DNA from: Anas platyrhynchos
Lineage: Eukaryota; Chordata; Aves; Anseriformes; Anatidae
DNA length: 64,000 bases
Direction: 5' to 3'
Assembly: GCF_047663525.1 (NCBI RefSeq)
Contig: NC_092612.1
Span: 2,389,501 to 2,453,500 of the forward strand
A program made the translations under genes and the position numbers. Positions 10,918-23,689 of this stretch are shown piece by piece; position 1 is the first letter of the stretch; the number at the start of each line of letters is the position of its first letter. Below the pieces are notes generated by a model, which searched no databases, was not told where the DNA came from, and worked only from the letters and a program-made list of their open reading frames with translations.

Positions 10918-11800
10918 CCTGTCTCAGAGAGCCCCTGGCATCAAACATAGGTGGAAGCCCCAGATATTCCTGCAATGTTGCCAGCATGAATCATGACAAA
11001 TGTGAAGATGCGAGGCAATTATATCCCTCCCCATCGGGGACACCGAAACGCAAACATGCCCTCAGGAACAGGAGGTCATGGGAGGAACCGACATTGACAC
11101 GCAACTACATCAAAGGCCAGCTGTTTTTTAAACTGACCTCATGGCACCAATAAACCCTGATTTCTTCCTAATCCTAAACTTTGTCTATGTAGAAGTGTCA
11201 TGGGCAATTTGTTGAAGAAGTGCCTTTTTATCTCTGTGGACAACCAGCATACCTGTCATTACCTCCCTTTTATGGGCTGGTAAACAGAGGTGGTGGAAGA
11301 TTGGGTGAAGGGATGAAGCCATCCCACCCACATGAAGCAGTTCCCAAACACTCACCATCACCCTGTACAGGCAGTGGCTGTGAGGCACTCAACTGGGAGT
11401 TGAGGAGCATCCCTAACCATTGCCCTTCTCCCTGCCCTGTGGAACACGTGCTACTCCTTGTTCTCCAATTTGCCTGAAGGCCAAGCAAAGAGCTGTGGCT
11501 GTGTTGGTATCATGGGTGAAGCCTAATAAACCTGGGGGATTAGAACTCATTGGGGTTTATTGGTGCCATGAGGTCAGCTCCAGCAGTGTCTGGCCTTTTA
11601 TGTATGTGAGTGTCATGGTCTGTCCCTCCCATCACCTCCCTGTTCCTCAGGACACGTATGAGCCTCAGTGTCCCCAGTGTGGAGGGATATAATTGTCTCA
11701 CATCTCCACGTGTGTCATGATTTGTGCTGTCTTTATTGAATGAGTATCTGAGGCTTCCACCTCCGCCCCCTGCTTGATGCTGCAGGCTCTCTGGGACAGG
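10918..11800. promoter_or_regulatory. Divergent promoter P3 (type beta)
   Basis: This 883-bp interval separates the TATA boxes of K5 and K6. The central conserved word is at 11352-11371 but on the minus strand, opposite to P1 and P2. Copies are P6 (direct, +13,396) and P8 (inverted). Confidence 0.7.
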
Positions 11801-11989
11801 TATAAAAGGGCTGAGGGCTTTGCAGCCCTCTATCCCGCTTCCTCCACTTGTCTCTAAACAGATCACCTGGGTAAGTCGTGCTCTTGGAGGCTTCTCGGGG
11901 CTCTCTCCCTGCCTCCATCAATACAGCCTCTCCCCAGACCCTTGCCTAACTCTGCCTGCCCTTTGCAGTACTCCTTGCCTACGTGGAAG

Positions 11990-12424
11990 ATGTCCTGCTC
12001 CAGCCTGTGTGCCCCTGTGTGCGGGGTGGCTGCCCCGGCCCCGCTGGCTGACAGCGCCAACGAGCCCTGCGTGCGGCAGTGCCCCGACTCCACCGTGGTG
12101 ATCCAGCCCCCGGCCACGGTGCTCACCTTGCCCGGACCCATCCTCAGCTCCTTCCCTCAGCACGCCGTGGTCAGCTCGGCGGGAGTCCCGGCTGTTGCAG
12201 GGGGCTTTGGTGGCAGTTTTGGAGGCCGTGGTGCCTTTGGGGGCTATGGAGGCCTTGGGGGATATGGTGGCCTTTTGGGCTCTGGAGGCCTTGGGGGTTA
12301 TGGAGGCCTTGGGGGTTACGGAGGCCTTGGCGGCTATGGGGGCTATGGAGCCTTTGGGAGCTGCGGATACGGTGGCTGGCGCCGGGGCCTCAGGTACCTC
12401 AGTGGAAACTGCGGGCCCTGCTAA
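11990..12424 (+). CDS. K6, claw-type beta-keratin, 144 aa
   Basis: It has Ser62 in place of Gly62, Ser76 and Leu134; the protein is identical to K15. TATA 11801-11807; exon 1 about 11831-11870; intron 11871-11968; poly(A) signal 12745-12750. The 3' flank is class C, with a distinctive GAACTCTGGAGCTGCCC segment after the stop. Confidence 0.94.
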   Translation: MSCSSLCAPVCGVAAPAPLADSANEPCVRQCPDSTVVIQPPATVLTLPGPILSSFPQHAVVSSAGVPAVAGGFGGSFGGRGAFGGYGGLGGYGGLLGSGGLGGYGGLGGYGGLGGYGGYGAFGSCGYGGWRRGLRYLSGNCGPC

Positions 12425-12750
12425 GCCCACGTCTGGCTCCTGCCCCTGACGAAGGAGAACTCTGGAGCTGCCCTGGAACCTTCCCAACGTTCATTGCCAG
12501 GAAAGGCTCCCCTTCATCATCACTCGTCTCCACTGCTTGGGGGCCTTGTGTCTACATGGGCCCCAGATTATTCCTTCTCCTGCTCTGAGCTTTGCTTCAA
12601 GACTTGCTGCCCCGTGACGATGTAGCCCACAGCTGTCTGCCAATTTCTGCGTCGTGACTGCTTCCACCGCCATCTGCAAGGAGTCAGGGGCTTCCACATG
12701 CCAGGGGCCGCCTTTCTGCCATCTCCCTTCTCCTCTAGACCTGCAATAAA

Positions 12751-14660
12751 AGCTCTGTTTCACCACATTCTTGACCCTGTCTTTTCTATGACCCTAAACG
12801 CATTTGCTCCTTGCTGTGAGTCTGTACAGGCCCCCAGGGTCCATTCCTGAGAGCTGCAATCCTGGGACATTCTCAGCCACCCTCAGGAACTCCCTCACCT
12901 CTACGGCCATGACCATCAGAAGATGACCTTGATGGTCAGAGCAGCCATCAGTGAAGGGTCGCCACAGTGGGGCCACACACAGAACCATCACCAACCACTG
13001 CTCCCTCAGTGCTCGCACCATCTCATCCTCATCCCGGGCAATTAACAGCTACAGCCCAAGATGAGAGGTTGGTAACGAAAAGCACTTCTTGTCTACTCTG
13101 GCAGCTCCCTAGGGGCTTCCTGAAGGCCTTGGACTTTTAAGTCTCTGGGAACTGGTGCAGCCTCCCCAATGGCAAAGACCTGGTTAAAGCCACCTGAGAG
13201 GCCACTGAACAGAGGAAGGAGGCTGAGGGACCCCACCAGCCTTTCCTCCACCCCCTCCAGTTTCCCTTCCTCCCACATCTGCATGGAGCACTGGCAAGCT
13301 TTTCCTCACCACTGGGCCAGAAGCTCTTCCCTGGATACACAGCTTGCCTACCTGTAGCTGATGGACACAGCTCTGGCCAAGTAGGACAGCAATGCTCCAC
13401 ACAGCTCCATGCTGCAGACATGCTGCCAGGCCTTGGCTGCCCTTCCTCACACACCAGCACACAAAGCAGTCTGCATGGCCAGGCCCCCAGAACACCTGGC
13501 CATAACAGCCATGATGAGGCACACCGGCTGCCTCCCACCACTCTGCCCTCACCCAGCATGCACGGGATGCTATGTGAGGCAGCACCCAGTGGTTGGCTGG
13601 CGGCCCTTGCAATGGAGCCTGGGGAGTTGTGTGGATGGGCAGAAATGCCATTTTTCCCTTCCCCTGCCTTGACAATTACGGGTGATGCGTGTTCTCCAGA
13701 GCCCCCACCACTGACCAACGTGCTGCCCCGCTGCTCTTCTTGATTTCCCTCACAGGAACAGTCTCAAAGAAAGACCACTGTGGAGAGCCAGGATCACACA
13801 ATCAGAAGACACTTAGGGAATGAAGGGACATGAGGTGGGTACAGACATGCACCGCCTACTTAAGGCCTTTGTGTTTCCTGGGTCTGAATGGCTGTGATGT
13901 GTTCATGGCCATGTGGAGGACCTTGGGCAGACTTGGTTGTGTCTCCTTCACCCCTTCCCAGTGCCACCACCTGCAGCTGTGCACGTGGGCACAGTCAGCA
14001 GGTGGCAGCAGCCCTGACCATGCAGTGGCCATCTCTCTGTCTCCCCAGACCTCCACGGCTGACCATAGAAAAGGCAATATAAAGAGGTCAAACATGCTGT
14101 GGTGGCTGTGCAAGATGGCTGTTGCTTTTTCATGTTTTCACAATAGGATTCGGTACTCATTGCCATTCTACCCGGTGAGAGAAGGGAGGAGGTTCAGGGG
14201 CCTGTCCTCTACAAGACCCACTGGGGCCTCTGATCTTCAGTCGTAATGCCCTGTCCCAGCTGCACAAAGAATCATAGAATCATAGAATATCTCGAGTTGG
14301 AAAGGACCCTTAAGGAACATCAAGTCCAAAACCTGACACCGCACAGGTCTTCCCAAAATGTTAGACCATGTGCCTAAGTGCACAGTCCAATTCCTTCATA
14401 AATTCAGACAGGCTTGGTGCAGTGACTAATTCACTGTGGAGCCTGTTCCAGTGTGCGACCACCCTCTTGGAGAAGAACCTCTTCCTGATGTCCAAGCTAA
14501 ACCTCCCCTCCTTCAGCTTAACGTGCAGAAGCAAGGGTCCCGGTAGCAAAGGCAGGAATGCAGCCAGCAGCCCAACTGCCCTGGCTCTGAGTTTTGGGGG
14601 AAGTCTGGAAGAAGAACGATGAAGAAATACCATGGGTCAAGAATGTGGTGCAACAGTGCT
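12751..14660. other. Spacer 3 (C to B, reversed, 1,910 bp)
   Basis: It is the longest spacer type. Polarity is reversed relative to spacers 1 and 2: the class-B/CR1 side is on the right. The conserved block is at 13856-14113 on the opposite strand. About 300 bp at 12780-13090 are specific to the class-C side. No gene is supported. Confidence 0.7.
14268..14532 (-). mobile_element. CR1 LINE fragment, copy 3
   Basis: This is an inverted copy of the same insertion, with the AGAATCATAGAATCATAGAAT tail complement at the left end. It lies beside K7, a class-B gene on the minus strand, which shows that the whole flank has flipped. Confidence 0.9.
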
Positions 14661-14998
14661 TTTATTAAAAGTCCATGGGAGCAGGAAGTTGACAGAAGGG
14701 CAGCCCCTGGGCAGAGGCATCCATCAGGTCCTTGGAAAAGGCACAGAGGAGGTAACCAGCAACCATGCTACATGAACAGGAGGAAGATACTGTGCTGCCT
14801 GTCATGGGGCAGCAAGTCCTGAAAAGAATCTCAATCGGGGCAGGTAAAAGTCAGAATTGGGCCGCATGCAGGCAGGAGGCCTCCAAGCTCTAGAGACAGG
14901 TGACACCAAAGGGGAGCCATTCCTGCGGCTGTCATGCTGGGAAATACCAGTGCAGCTGCAGAGCTCTCTTTAGTCAGAGGCTGGAGCCAGAGGTGGGT

Positions 14999-15433
14999 TT
15001 AGCAGGGCCCACAGTTGCCACTGAGGTACCTGTGGCCGCGACGCCAGCCGCCATATCCGCAGCTCCCAAAGGCTCCATAGCCCCCATAGCCGCCAAGGCC
15101 TCCATAGCCGCCAAGGCCTCCATAACCCCCAAGGCCTCCAGAGCCCAAAAGGCCACCATAACCCCCAAGGCCTCCATAGCCCCCAAAGGCACCACGGCCT
15201 CCAAAAGTGCCGCCAAAGCCCCCTGCAACAGCCGGGACTCCCGCCGAGCCGACCACGGCGTGCTGAGGGAAGGAGCTGAGGATGGGTCCGGGCAAGGTGA
15301 GCACCGTGGCCGGGGGCTGGATCACCACGGTGGAGTCAGGGCACTGCCGCACGCAGGGCTCGTTGGCGCTGTCAGCCAGCGGGGCCGGGGCAGCCACCCC
15401 GCACACAGGGGCACACAGGCTGGAGCAGGACAT
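14999..15433 (-). CDS. K7, claw-type beta-keratin, 144 aa
   Basis: The protein is identical to K2, K4 and K17. TATA 15616-15622; exon 1 about 15553-15592; intron 15455-15552; poly(A) signal 14661-14666. The 3' flank is class B with a CR1. It is a class-B gene on the minus strand driven by a gamma promoter, whereas other class-B genes use alpha or delta. This mix suggests exchange within the gene. Confidence 0.95.
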   Translation of the reverse strand: MSCSSLCAPVCGVAAPAPLADSANEPCVRQCPDSTVVIQPPATVLTLPGPILSSFPQHAVVGSAGVPAVAGGFGGTFGGRGAFGGYGGLGGYGGLLGSGGLGGYGGLGGYGGLGGYGGYGAFGSCGYGGWRRGHRYLSGNCGPC

Positions 15434-15622
15434 CTTCCACGTAGGCAAGGAGTACTGCAAAGGGCAGGCAGAGTTAGGCAAGGGTCTGGGGAGAGGCTGT
15501 ATTGATGGAGGCAGGGAGAGAGCCCCGAGAAGCCTCCAAGAGCACGACTTACCCAGGTGATCTGTTTAGAGACAAGTGGAGGAAGCAGGATAGAGGGCTG
15601 CAAAGCCCTCAGCCCTTTTATA

Positions 15623-16502
15623 CCTGTCCCAGAGAGCCTGCAGCATCGAACAGTTGGAAGCCCCAGATATTAATCCTGTAAAGCTACCATGCAACATGAC
15701 ACATGTGGAGATGTTGGGCAATTATGTCCTTCCCCATCACAGACATGAGGCGCTAAACATGCCCTGGGGAATAGGGAGGTGATGGGAGGGACAGACCATG
15801 ATAGTCACCTACATGAAAGGCTAGGAGCCGCTAAAGCTGACCTCACAGCACCAGTAAATCCCAATGTGTTCATAATCCGAAACTTTGTCTATGAGGAAGT
15901 ATCAGGGGTATTTTACGGAAGAAGCTCTTTGCAACTCTGCGCAAAGCCAGCACACCTGTCATTACCTCTCTTTTACGGGCTGGTAAACGGAGGTGGTAGA
16001 AGCTTGGGTAAACAGATGAAACCATCCCACCCACTTGCAGAAGCTTCCAAACACTCACCGTCACCCTGTACAGGCAAGGGCTGCAAGGCATTTGGCTGGG
16101 AGTTGAGGAGCATCCCTACGATTGCCCTTCTCCCTGCCCTGTGGAACATGTGCTACTCCTTGCTCTCCAATTCGCCTGAAGGCCAAGTAAAGAGCTGTGG
16201 CTATGTTGGAATTGTGGGTGAAGCCACATCTGCCTGGGGAATTAGGAATTCATTGGGGTTTCTTGGTGCCACAAGGTCAGTTTTGCAGCAGCTTGTCTTT
16301 CATGTAGATGAGTGTCATGCCCTGTTCCTTCCAGCAACTCCCAGTTTCCCAGGGAATGTTTGTACCTCAGTGTCCACAATGGGGAGGGATGTAATAGCCT
16401 CGCATCTCCACATTTGTCATGATTTCTGCTGGCTTTATTGCATGAATATCTGGGGCTTCCACCTCCACACCCTGCCTGATGCCGCAGGCTGTCTGGGACA
16501 GG
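15623..16502. promoter_or_regulatory. Divergent promoter P4 (type gamma)
   Basis: This 880-bp interval lies between K7 and K8. The central word is at 16055-16074 on the minus strand. Its inverted twin is P7, also 880 bp. The K8-side arm contains the TGAATATCTGGGGCTTCCAC block shared with many array promoters. Confidence 0.7.
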
Positions 16503-16691
16503 TATAAAAGGGCTGAGGGCTTTGCAGCCCTCTATCCCGCTTCCTCCACTTGTCTCTAAACAGATCACCTGGGTAAGTCGTGCTCTTGGAGGCTTCTCGG
16601 GGCTCTCTCCCTGCCTCCATCAATACAGCCTCTCCCCAGACCCTTGCCTAACTCTGCCTGCCCTTTGCAGTACTCCTTGCCTACGTGGAAG

Positions 16692-17072
16692 ATGTCCTGC
16701 TCCAGCCTGTGTGCCCCTGTGTGCGGGGTGGCTGCCCCGGCCCCGCTGGCTGACAGCGCCAACGAGCCCTGCGTGCGGCAGTGCCCCGACTCCACCGTGG
16801 TGATCCAGCCCCCGGCCACGGTGCTCACCTTGCCCGGACCCATCCTCAGCTCCTTCCCTCAGCACGCCGTGGTCGGCTCGGCGGGAGTCCCGGCTGTTGC
16901 AGGGGGCTTTGGCGGCACTTTTGGAGGCCATGGTGCCTTTGGGGGCTCTGGAGGCCTTGGGGGATATGGAGGCCTTGGCGGCTATGGGGGCTATGGAGCC
17001 TTTGGGAGCTGCGGATACGGCGGCTGGCGCCGGGGCCTCAGGTACCTCAGTGGAAACTGCGGACCATGCTAG
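16692..17072 (+). CDS. K8, claw-type beta-keratin, 126 aa
   Basis: This is a short form, parallel to K1 but distinct: His80 replaces Arg80, Ser86 replaces Tyr86, and Leu116 precedes Arg-Tyr-Leu. TATA 16503-16509; exon 1 about 16533-16572; intron 16573-16670; poly(A) signal 17383-17388. The 3' flank is class D, the only class-D gene on the plus strand. The last codons before the stop (GGACCATGC) differ silently from the GGGCCCTGC found elsewhere. Confidence 0.94.
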   Translation: MSCSSLCAPVCGVAAPAPLADSANEPCVRQCPDSTVVIQPPATVLTLPGPILSSFPQHAVVGSAGVPAVAGGFGGTFGGHGAFGGSGGLGGYGGLGGYGGYGAFGSCGYGGWRRGLRYLSGNCGPC

Positions 17073-17388
17073 GCCCACCTATGGCTCCAGTCTTTGATGA
17101 AGGAGAGCTCTGCAGTTGCCCTGAAATTTTCCCACCTGATGTTGCCATTAAAGGCTCCGCTTTATCATCATCGGGCTCAAGATCTTGGAGGCGTGGCACC
17201 TGCATGGGGCTCCTCTGTGCTTCTCCTTCCTGTTTGAGCTTTGCTTTAGGAATCAATGCCCCACAATGATGCAGCCAAGAATTGGACGCCTCCTGTTGCA
17301 AGGCTGCTGCTCACCAACGCTCTGCCTTCTGCTAGGAGTCAGGGACTACACTTCTGCCACCTCCCTAATCCCCTGGACCTGAAATAAA

Positions 17389-18791
17389 AGCTCTGTTAAA
17401 ACACATTCTGGACCCTGTCTTTTCTGTGACACTTCCTCCATTCGCTTCTTCCTGTGAGGAGTGGGAGCTGCCATCGGGGAGTCCTCAAGAGCACCACAGG
17501 CACTCCCTCATATCCTCCAAAGGCCCTGCACACATGGCCATTACAAGAAGGTCACCACAGCCTCCTCAAGGGCAAACGCCTGGTTAGAGTCACCAGGGAG
17601 GCCAAGGGGCAGAGGAAGGAGGCTGACGGACCCCCACCAGCCTTTACTCCAACCTGATCGGTTTCCCTCCTCTTCCTACCACATCTGCATAGAGCACTGG
17701 CAAGCTTTTCCTCACCACTGGGCCAGAAGCTCTTCCCTGGATACACAGCTTGCCTACCTGTATCTGATGGACACAGCTCTGGCCAAGTAGGACAGCAATG
17801 CTCCACACAGCTCCATGCTGCAGACATGCTGCCAGGCATTGGCTGCCCTTCCTCACACACCAGCACACAAAGCAGTCTGCATGGCCAGGCCCCCAGAACA
17901 CCTGGCCATAACAGCCGTGAGGAGACACGCCTGCTGCCTCCCACCACTCTGCCCTCACCCAGCATGCACGGGATGCTATGTGAGGCAGCACCCAGTGGTT
18001 GGCTGGCGGCCCTTGCAATGGAGCCTGGGGAGTTGTGTGGATGGGCAGAAATGCCATTTTTCCCTTCCCCTGCCTTGACAATTATGGGTGATGCATGTTC
18101 TCCTGAGCCCCCACCACTGACCAACGTGCTGCCCCGCTGCTCTTCTTGACTTCCCTCGCAGGAACAGTCTCAAAGAAAGACCACTGTGCAGAGCCAGGAT
18201 CACACAATCAGAAGAGGTTTGGGAAAGGAAGGGACATGAGGTGGGTACGGACACGAACTGCCTACTCAAGGCGTTTGTGCTCCCTGGATCTGGATGGCTG
18301 CAATGGGTACATGGATGTGAGGGGAACCTGGGGCAGACTTGGTTGTGTCTCCTTCACCCCTTCCCAGTGCCACCACCTGCAGCTGTGCACGTGGGCACAG
18401 TCAGCAGGTGGCAGCAGCCCTGACCATGCAGTGGCCATCTCTCTGTCTCCCCAGACCTCCATGGCTGACCATAGAAAAGGCAATATAAAGAGGTCAAACA
18501 TGCTGTGGTGGCTGTGCGAGTTCTCTGTCATGTTCTCCAAGTAGTATTGGGGATGTGTTGCCTTTGTACCCGGTGAGAGAAGGGAGGAGGTTCAGGGCCC
18601 TGTCCTCTACAAGACCCACTGGGGCCTCTGATCTTCAGTCGTAATGCCCTGCCCCAGCGGCCCAAAGACCACAGTAGCAAAGGCAGGAGTGCAGTCAGCA
18701 GCCCAACTGCCCTGGCTCTGAGTTTTGGGGGAAGTCTGGAAGAAGAATGATGAAGAAATACCATGGGTCAAGAATGTGGTGCAACAGAGCT
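17389..18791. other. Spacer 4 (D to E, reversed, 1,403 bp)
   Basis: It is the shortest spacer. It has no CR1: the empty site is at about 18655-18685, where GCGGCCCAAAGACC runs straight into CAGTAGCAAAGGCAGG. The conserved block is at 18262-18540 on the reverse strand. It also lacks the ~80-bp segment (AGATGTCCCCAAGCAC...) found in spacers 6 and 9-12. No gene is seen. Confidence 0.7.
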
Positions 18792-19128
18792 TTTATTGAA
18801 GGTCCAGGGAAGCAAAGAGATGGCAGAAGGGCAGCCCCTGGGCAGAGGCAGCCTCCAACTCCTTGCAAGATGCAGGGAGGAGGAGAGCAGCAGCCAGCCA
18901 CAGGAAAAGGCAGTTCCATGGGGTTGCATTGTCATGGGGCAGCAAGTCCTGAAGCAAAGCTGGTCAGGGACATGATAAAGGGAGAGCTAGGCCCCATGAA
19001 GTCACATGACCTCCAAGCTCTGGAGACGGGTGACGCCAAAGAGGAGCTTTTCCTGCTGGTGTCATGTTGGGACGTTCCAGAACAGCTGAGGAGCTCTCCT
19101 TCGTCAGGGGCAGGAGCCAGACGTGGGC

Positions 19129-19545
19129 TTAGCAGGGCCCACAGTTGCCACTGAGGTACCTGAGGCCCCGACGCCTGCCACCGTATCCGCAGCTCCCAAA
19201 GGCTCCATAGCCCCCATAGCCGCCAAGGCCTCCATAACCCCCAAGGCCTCCAGAGCCCAAAAGGCCACCATAACCCCCAAGGCCTCCATAGCCACCAAAG
19301 GCACCACGGCCTCCAAAAGTGCCGCCAAAGCCCCCTGCAACAGCCGGGACTCCCGCCGAGCCGACCACGGCGTGCTGAGGGAAGGAGCTGAGAATGGGTC
19401 CAGGCAAGGTGAGCACCGTGGCCGGGGGCTGGATCACCACGGTGGAGTCGGGGCACTGCCGCACACAGGGCTCGTTGGCGCTGTCAGCCAGCGGGGCCGG
19501 GGCAGCCACCCCGCACACAGGGGCACACAGGCTGGAGCAGGACAT
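19129..19545 (-). CDS. K9, claw-type beta-keratin, 138 aa
   Basis: One hexapeptide shorter than K2, with Tyr86 kept. Trp is replaced by Arg at 124, giving Gly-Arg-Arg-Arg before Gly-Leu-Arg-Tyr. TATA 19728-19734; exon 1 about 19665-19704; intron 19567-19664; poly(A) signal 18792-18797. It is chimeric: its promoter is type alpha (as K1 and K3, which are class A) but its 3' flank is class E. The polarity of spacers switches here, so a recombination junction lies inside this gene. Confidence 0.94.
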   Translation of the reverse strand: MSCSSLCAPVCGVAAPAPLADSANEPCVRQCPDSTVVIQPPATVLTLPGPILSSFPQHAVVGSAGVPAVAGGFGGTFGGRGAFGGYGGLGGYGGLLGSGGLGGYGGLGGYGGYGAFGSCGYGGRRRGLRYLSGNCGPC

Positions 19546-19734
19546 CTTCCACGTAGGCAAGGAGTACTGCAAAGGGCAGGCAGAGTTAGGCAAGGGTCTG
19601 GGGAGAGGCTGTATTGATGGAGGCAGGGAGAGAGCCCCGAGAAGCCTCCAAGAGCACGACTTACCCAGGTGATCTGTTCAGAGACAAGTGGAGGAAGCAG
19701 GATAGAGGGCTGCAAAGCCCTCAGCCCTTTTATA

Positions 19735-20702
19735 TCTGTCTCAGGGAGCCTGTGGAATCAGGCAGGACGTGGAAGCCTCAGATATTCATGCAATAAAGCT
19801 GACTACCCTTCATGACACACGTGGTGATGCGGGGGCTATTATATCTCTCCCCAGTGGGGGACACTGAGGCACAAATGTGCCCTGGGGAACAGGAACGTGA
19901 CAGGAGGAGTAGACCATGACGCGCACATACATGAAAGGCCAGCCACTGCTGAAGCTGATCTTATGACATGAATAAATCCCAATGAATTCCTAATCCCCCA
20001 GGTTGATGGGGGTTCACCCTCAGTACCAACAAAACCAGAGCTCTTTACTTGGCCTTAGATGAATTGGCGAGCAAGGAGTAGCACATGTCCCACGGGGCAG
20101 GGAGAAGGGCAATGGTTAGGGATGCTCCTCAACTCCCACCCAAGTGCCCTTCCGCCCTTGCCTGTACAGGGTGATGGTGAGTGTTTGGAATTTTCTGCAA
20201 GTGGGTGGGATGGCTTCATCTGTTTACCCAAACTTCTACCACCTCCGTTTACCACCCTGTGAAATGGAAGTAATGACAGGTGTGCTGGCTGTGTACAGTG
20301 TAGCACAGTGCTTCTTCAGCAAAATACCTCTGACTCTTCCACAGAGACAAAGTTTGGGATTAGGAAGAAATCAGGGTTTATTGGTGTTGTGAGGTCAGCT
20401 TCAGCAGTTGGTGACTTTCACATAGTTGCATGTCACAGTCTGTCCCTCCCATCAACTCCTGTTCCTGTGGGCATGCTTTTGCCTCATTTTCCTTGGTGGG
20501 GAGGGATACAATTGCCCTGACTCCACGTTTGCCGTGATTTGTGCTGGCTTTATTACACGAAAATTTGAGGCTTGTAATTGCATGAATAACTGACGGATAT
20601 AATTGCCCTGCATTTACATGCATGTCATGAAGGGTGTCAGCTTTATTGTATGAATATCTGGGGCTTCCACATCTGTTTCTAGCTACGGGCTCTCGTACGA
20701 TG
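19735..20702. promoter_or_regulatory. Divergent promoter P5 (type alpha)
   Basis: This is a copy of P2 displaced by exactly 13,396 bp, with the same 968-bp length. The central word is at 20161-20180, plus strand. It drives K9 and K10. Confidence 0.7.
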
Positions 20703-20891
20703 TATAAAAGGGCTGAGGGCTTTGCAGCCCTCTATCCTGCTTCCTCCACTTGTCTCTAAACAGATCACCTGGGTAAGTCGTGCTCTTGGAGGCTTCTCGG
20801 GGCTCTCTCCCTGCCTCCATCAATACAGCCTCTCCCCAGACCCTTGCCTAACTCTGCCTGCCCTTTGCAGTACTCCTTGCCTACGTGGAAG

Positions 20892-21326
20892 ATGTCCTGC
20901 TCCAGCCTGTGTGCCCCTGTGTGCGGGGTGGCTGCCCCGGCCCCGCTGGCTGACAGCGCCAACGAGCCCTGCGTGCGGCAGTGCCCCGACTCCACCGTGG
21001 TGATCCAGCCCCCGGCCACGGTGCTCACCTTGCCCGGACCCATCCTCAGCTCCTTCCCTCAGCACGCCGTGGTCGGCTCGGCGGGAGTCCCGGCTGTTGC
21101 AGGGGGCTTTGGCGGCACTTTTGGAGGCCGTGGTGCCTTTGGTGGCTATGGAGGCCTTGGGGGTTATGGTGGCCTTTTGGGCTCTGGAGGCCTTGTGGGT
21201 TATGGAGGCCTTGGCGGCTATGGAGGCCTTGGCGGCTATGGGGGCTATGGAGCCTTTGGGAGCTGCGGATATGGCGGCTGGCGTCGCGGCCACAGGTACC
21301 TCAGTGGCAACTGTGGGCCCTGCTAA
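20892..21326 (+). CDS. K10, claw-type beta-keratin, 144 aa
   Basis: It is as K2 except for Gly102Val in the hexapeptide tail, a private change. TATA 20703-20709; exon 1 about 20733-20772; intron 20773-20870; poly(A) signal 21659-21664. The 3' flank is class B with a CR1. It sits at the position of K4 in the 13,396-bp direct duplication. Confidence 0.94.
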   Translation: MSCSSLCAPVCGVAAPAPLADSANEPCVRQCPDSTVVIQPPATVLTLPGPILSSFPQHAVVGSAGVPAVAGGFGGTFGGRGAFGGYGGLGGYGGLLGSGGLVGYGGLGGYGGLGGYGGYGAFGSCGYGGWRRGHRYLSGNCGPC

Positions 21327-21664
21327 ACCCACCTCTGGCTCCAGCCTCTGACTAAAGAGAGCTCTGCAGCTGCACTGGTATTTCCCAGCATGACAGCCGC
21401 AGGAATGGCTCCCCTTTGGTGTCACCTGTCTCTAGAGCTTGGAGGCCTCCTGCCTGCATGCGGCCCAATTCTGACTTTTACCTGCCCCGATTGAGATTCT
21501 TTTCAGGACTTGCTGCCCCATGACAGGCAGCACAGTATCTTCCTCCTGTTCATGTAGCATGGTTGCTGGTTACCTCCTCTGTGCCTTTTCCAAGGACCTG
21601 ATGGATGCCTCTGCCCAGGGGCTGCCCTTCTGTCAACTTCCTGCTCCCATGGACTTTTAATAAA

Positions 21665-23366
21665 AGCACTGTTGCACCACATTCTTGACCCATGGTATTT
21701 CTTCATCGTTCTTCTTCCAGACTTCCCCCAAAACTCAGAGCCAGGGCAGTTGGGCTGCTGGCTGCATTCCTGCCTTTGCTACCGGGACCCTTGCTTCTGC
21801 ACGTTAAGCTGAAGGAGGGGAGGTTTAGCTTGGACATCAGGAAGAGGTTCTTCTCCAAGAGGGTGGTCGCACACTGGAACAGGCTCCACAGTGAATTAGT
21901 CACTGCACCAAGCCTGTCTGAATTTATGAAGGAATTGGACTGTGCACTTAGGCACATGGTCTAACATTTTGGGAAGACCTGTGCGGTGTCAGGTTTTGGA
22001 CTTGATGTTCCTTAAGGGTCCTTTCCAACTCGAGATATTCTATGATTCTATGATTCTTTGTGCAGCTGGGACAGGGCATTACGACTGAAGATCAGAGGCC
22101 CCAGTGGGTCTTGTAGAGGACAGGCCCCTGAACCACCTCCCTTCTCTCACCGGGTAGAATGGCAATGAGTACCGAATCCTATTGTGAAAACATGAAAAAG
22201 CAACAGCCATCTTGCACAGCCACCACAGCATGTTTGACCCCTTTATATTGCCTTTTCTATGGTCAGCCTTGGAGGTCTGGGGAGACAGAGAGATGGCCAC
22301 TGCATGGTCAGGGCTGCTGCCACCTGCTGACTGTGCCCACGTGCACAGCTGCAGGTGGTGGCACTGGGAAGGGGTGAAGGAGACACAACCAAGTCTGCCC
22401 CAGGTTCCCCTCACATCCATGTACCCATTGCAGCTATCCAGATCCAGGAAACACAAACGCCTTGAGTAGGCGGTGCGTGTCCGTACCCGCCTCATGTCCC
22501 TTCATTCCCTAAGTGTCTTCTGATTGTGTGATCCTGGCTCTGCACAGTGGTCTTTCTTTGAGACTGTTCCTGTGAGGGAAATCAAGAAGAGCAGCGGGGC
22601 AGCACGTTGGTCAGTGGTGGGGGCTCTGGAGAACACGCATCACCCGTAATTGTCAAGGCAGGGGAAGGGAAAAATGGCATTTCTGCCCATCCACACAACT
22701 CCCCAGGCTCCATTGCAAGGGCCGCCAGCCAACCACTGGGTGCTGCCTCACATAGCATCCCATGCATGCTGGGTGAGGGCAGAGTGGTGGGAGGCAGCAG
22801 GCGTGTCTCCTCACGGCTGTTATGGCCCGGTGTTCTGGGGGCCTGGCCATGCAGATTGCTTTGTGTGCTGGTGTGTGAGGAAGGGCAGCCAAGGCCTGGC
22901 AGCATGTCTGCAGCATGGAGCTGTGTGGAGCACTGCTGTCCTACTTGGCCAGAGCTGTGTCCCCCGGCTACAGGTAGGCAAGCTGTGTATCCAGGGAAGA
23001 GCTTCTGGCCCAGTGGTGGGGGAAAGCTTGCCAGTGCTCCATCGAGATGTGGGAGGAAACGGAGGGAAACTGGAGGGGGTGGAGTAAAGGCTGGTGGGGG
23101 GCCCTCAGCCTCTTTTGGATGTCCCATGGCCTCTGCAGTAGCTCCAACCAGGCCTTTTCCTCTGGGGAGCCTGTGGCAACTCTCTTTTAAGAGCTGTGCT
23201 GCCTGGGGTAGGGCGTGGAGGTGAGGGAATGGCTGCAGGACCTCTGAGAATGCCCTGGGTGGCAACTGGTAGGGTTGGATCCAGAAAGATGGTGCGTCCA
23301 TATGGCAAGTGGGGAGAACAGGAAGTGTCAAGGAAAAACTCTGCTCAAGAATGTGGTATAACAGTT
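21665..23366. other. Spacer 5 (B to A, forward, 1,702 bp)
   Basis: This is a direct copy of spacer 2. Conserved block 22212-22469. It differs at a short patch, TGTCCCCCGGCTACAGG at about 22959-22975, where spacers 1 and 2 read TGTCCATCAGCTACAGG. The CCCCGG form recurs in spacers 8-12, so the patch has moved between lineages. No gene. Confidence 0.7.
21793..22057 (+). mobile_element. CR1 LINE fragment, copy 4
   Basis: It has the same site, truncation and tail as copy 1 and was carried along by the direct duplication. Confidence 0.9.
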
Positions 23367-23689
23367 TTTATTACTGCTGTAGGGGATTGTAGGGAATCAG
23401 GGAGACGGCAGGAAGGCAGTCCCTGTCTCCTTGCAGAAGGTAGAGCGGTACTGAGAAACAGCCGTGCTACAGGAGGCGTCCATTCCTTGGCTACATCACC
23501 ATGGGGCAGTGAGTCCTGAAGCAAAGCTCAAACAAGGAGGAGAAGGACAGAGGGGTCCCATGCAGGCACAAGACTTCTAAGCTCTGGAAACCAGTGACAC
23601 CGAAGGGGAGCTCTTTGTGATGTCATGTCAGGATGTTCCAGGGCAGCTGAGGAGCTCTCCTTCATCAGGGGCAGGAGCCAGACGTGGGC

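Larger units (their letters stand above)
6339..13600 (+). repeat. Segmental duplication arm 1 (direct, offset 13,396)
   Basis: P2, K4, spacer 2, K5, P3, K6 and most of spacer 3 recur at 19735-27000. The start points of P2/P5, the stops of K4/K10 and K6/K12, and the poly(A) sites of K6/K12 all give the same 13,396-bp offset, so the arms have no net indel. Confidence 0.85.
7930..16502 (+). repeat. 8,573-bp inverted duplication, left arm
   Basis: Spacer 2, K5, P3, K6, spacer 3, K7 and P4 match, in reverse complement, spacer 8, K16, P8, K15, spacer 7, K14 and P7. Paired coordinates sum to 45,332 at every landmark (7930+37402 and 16502+28830). Confidence 0.85.
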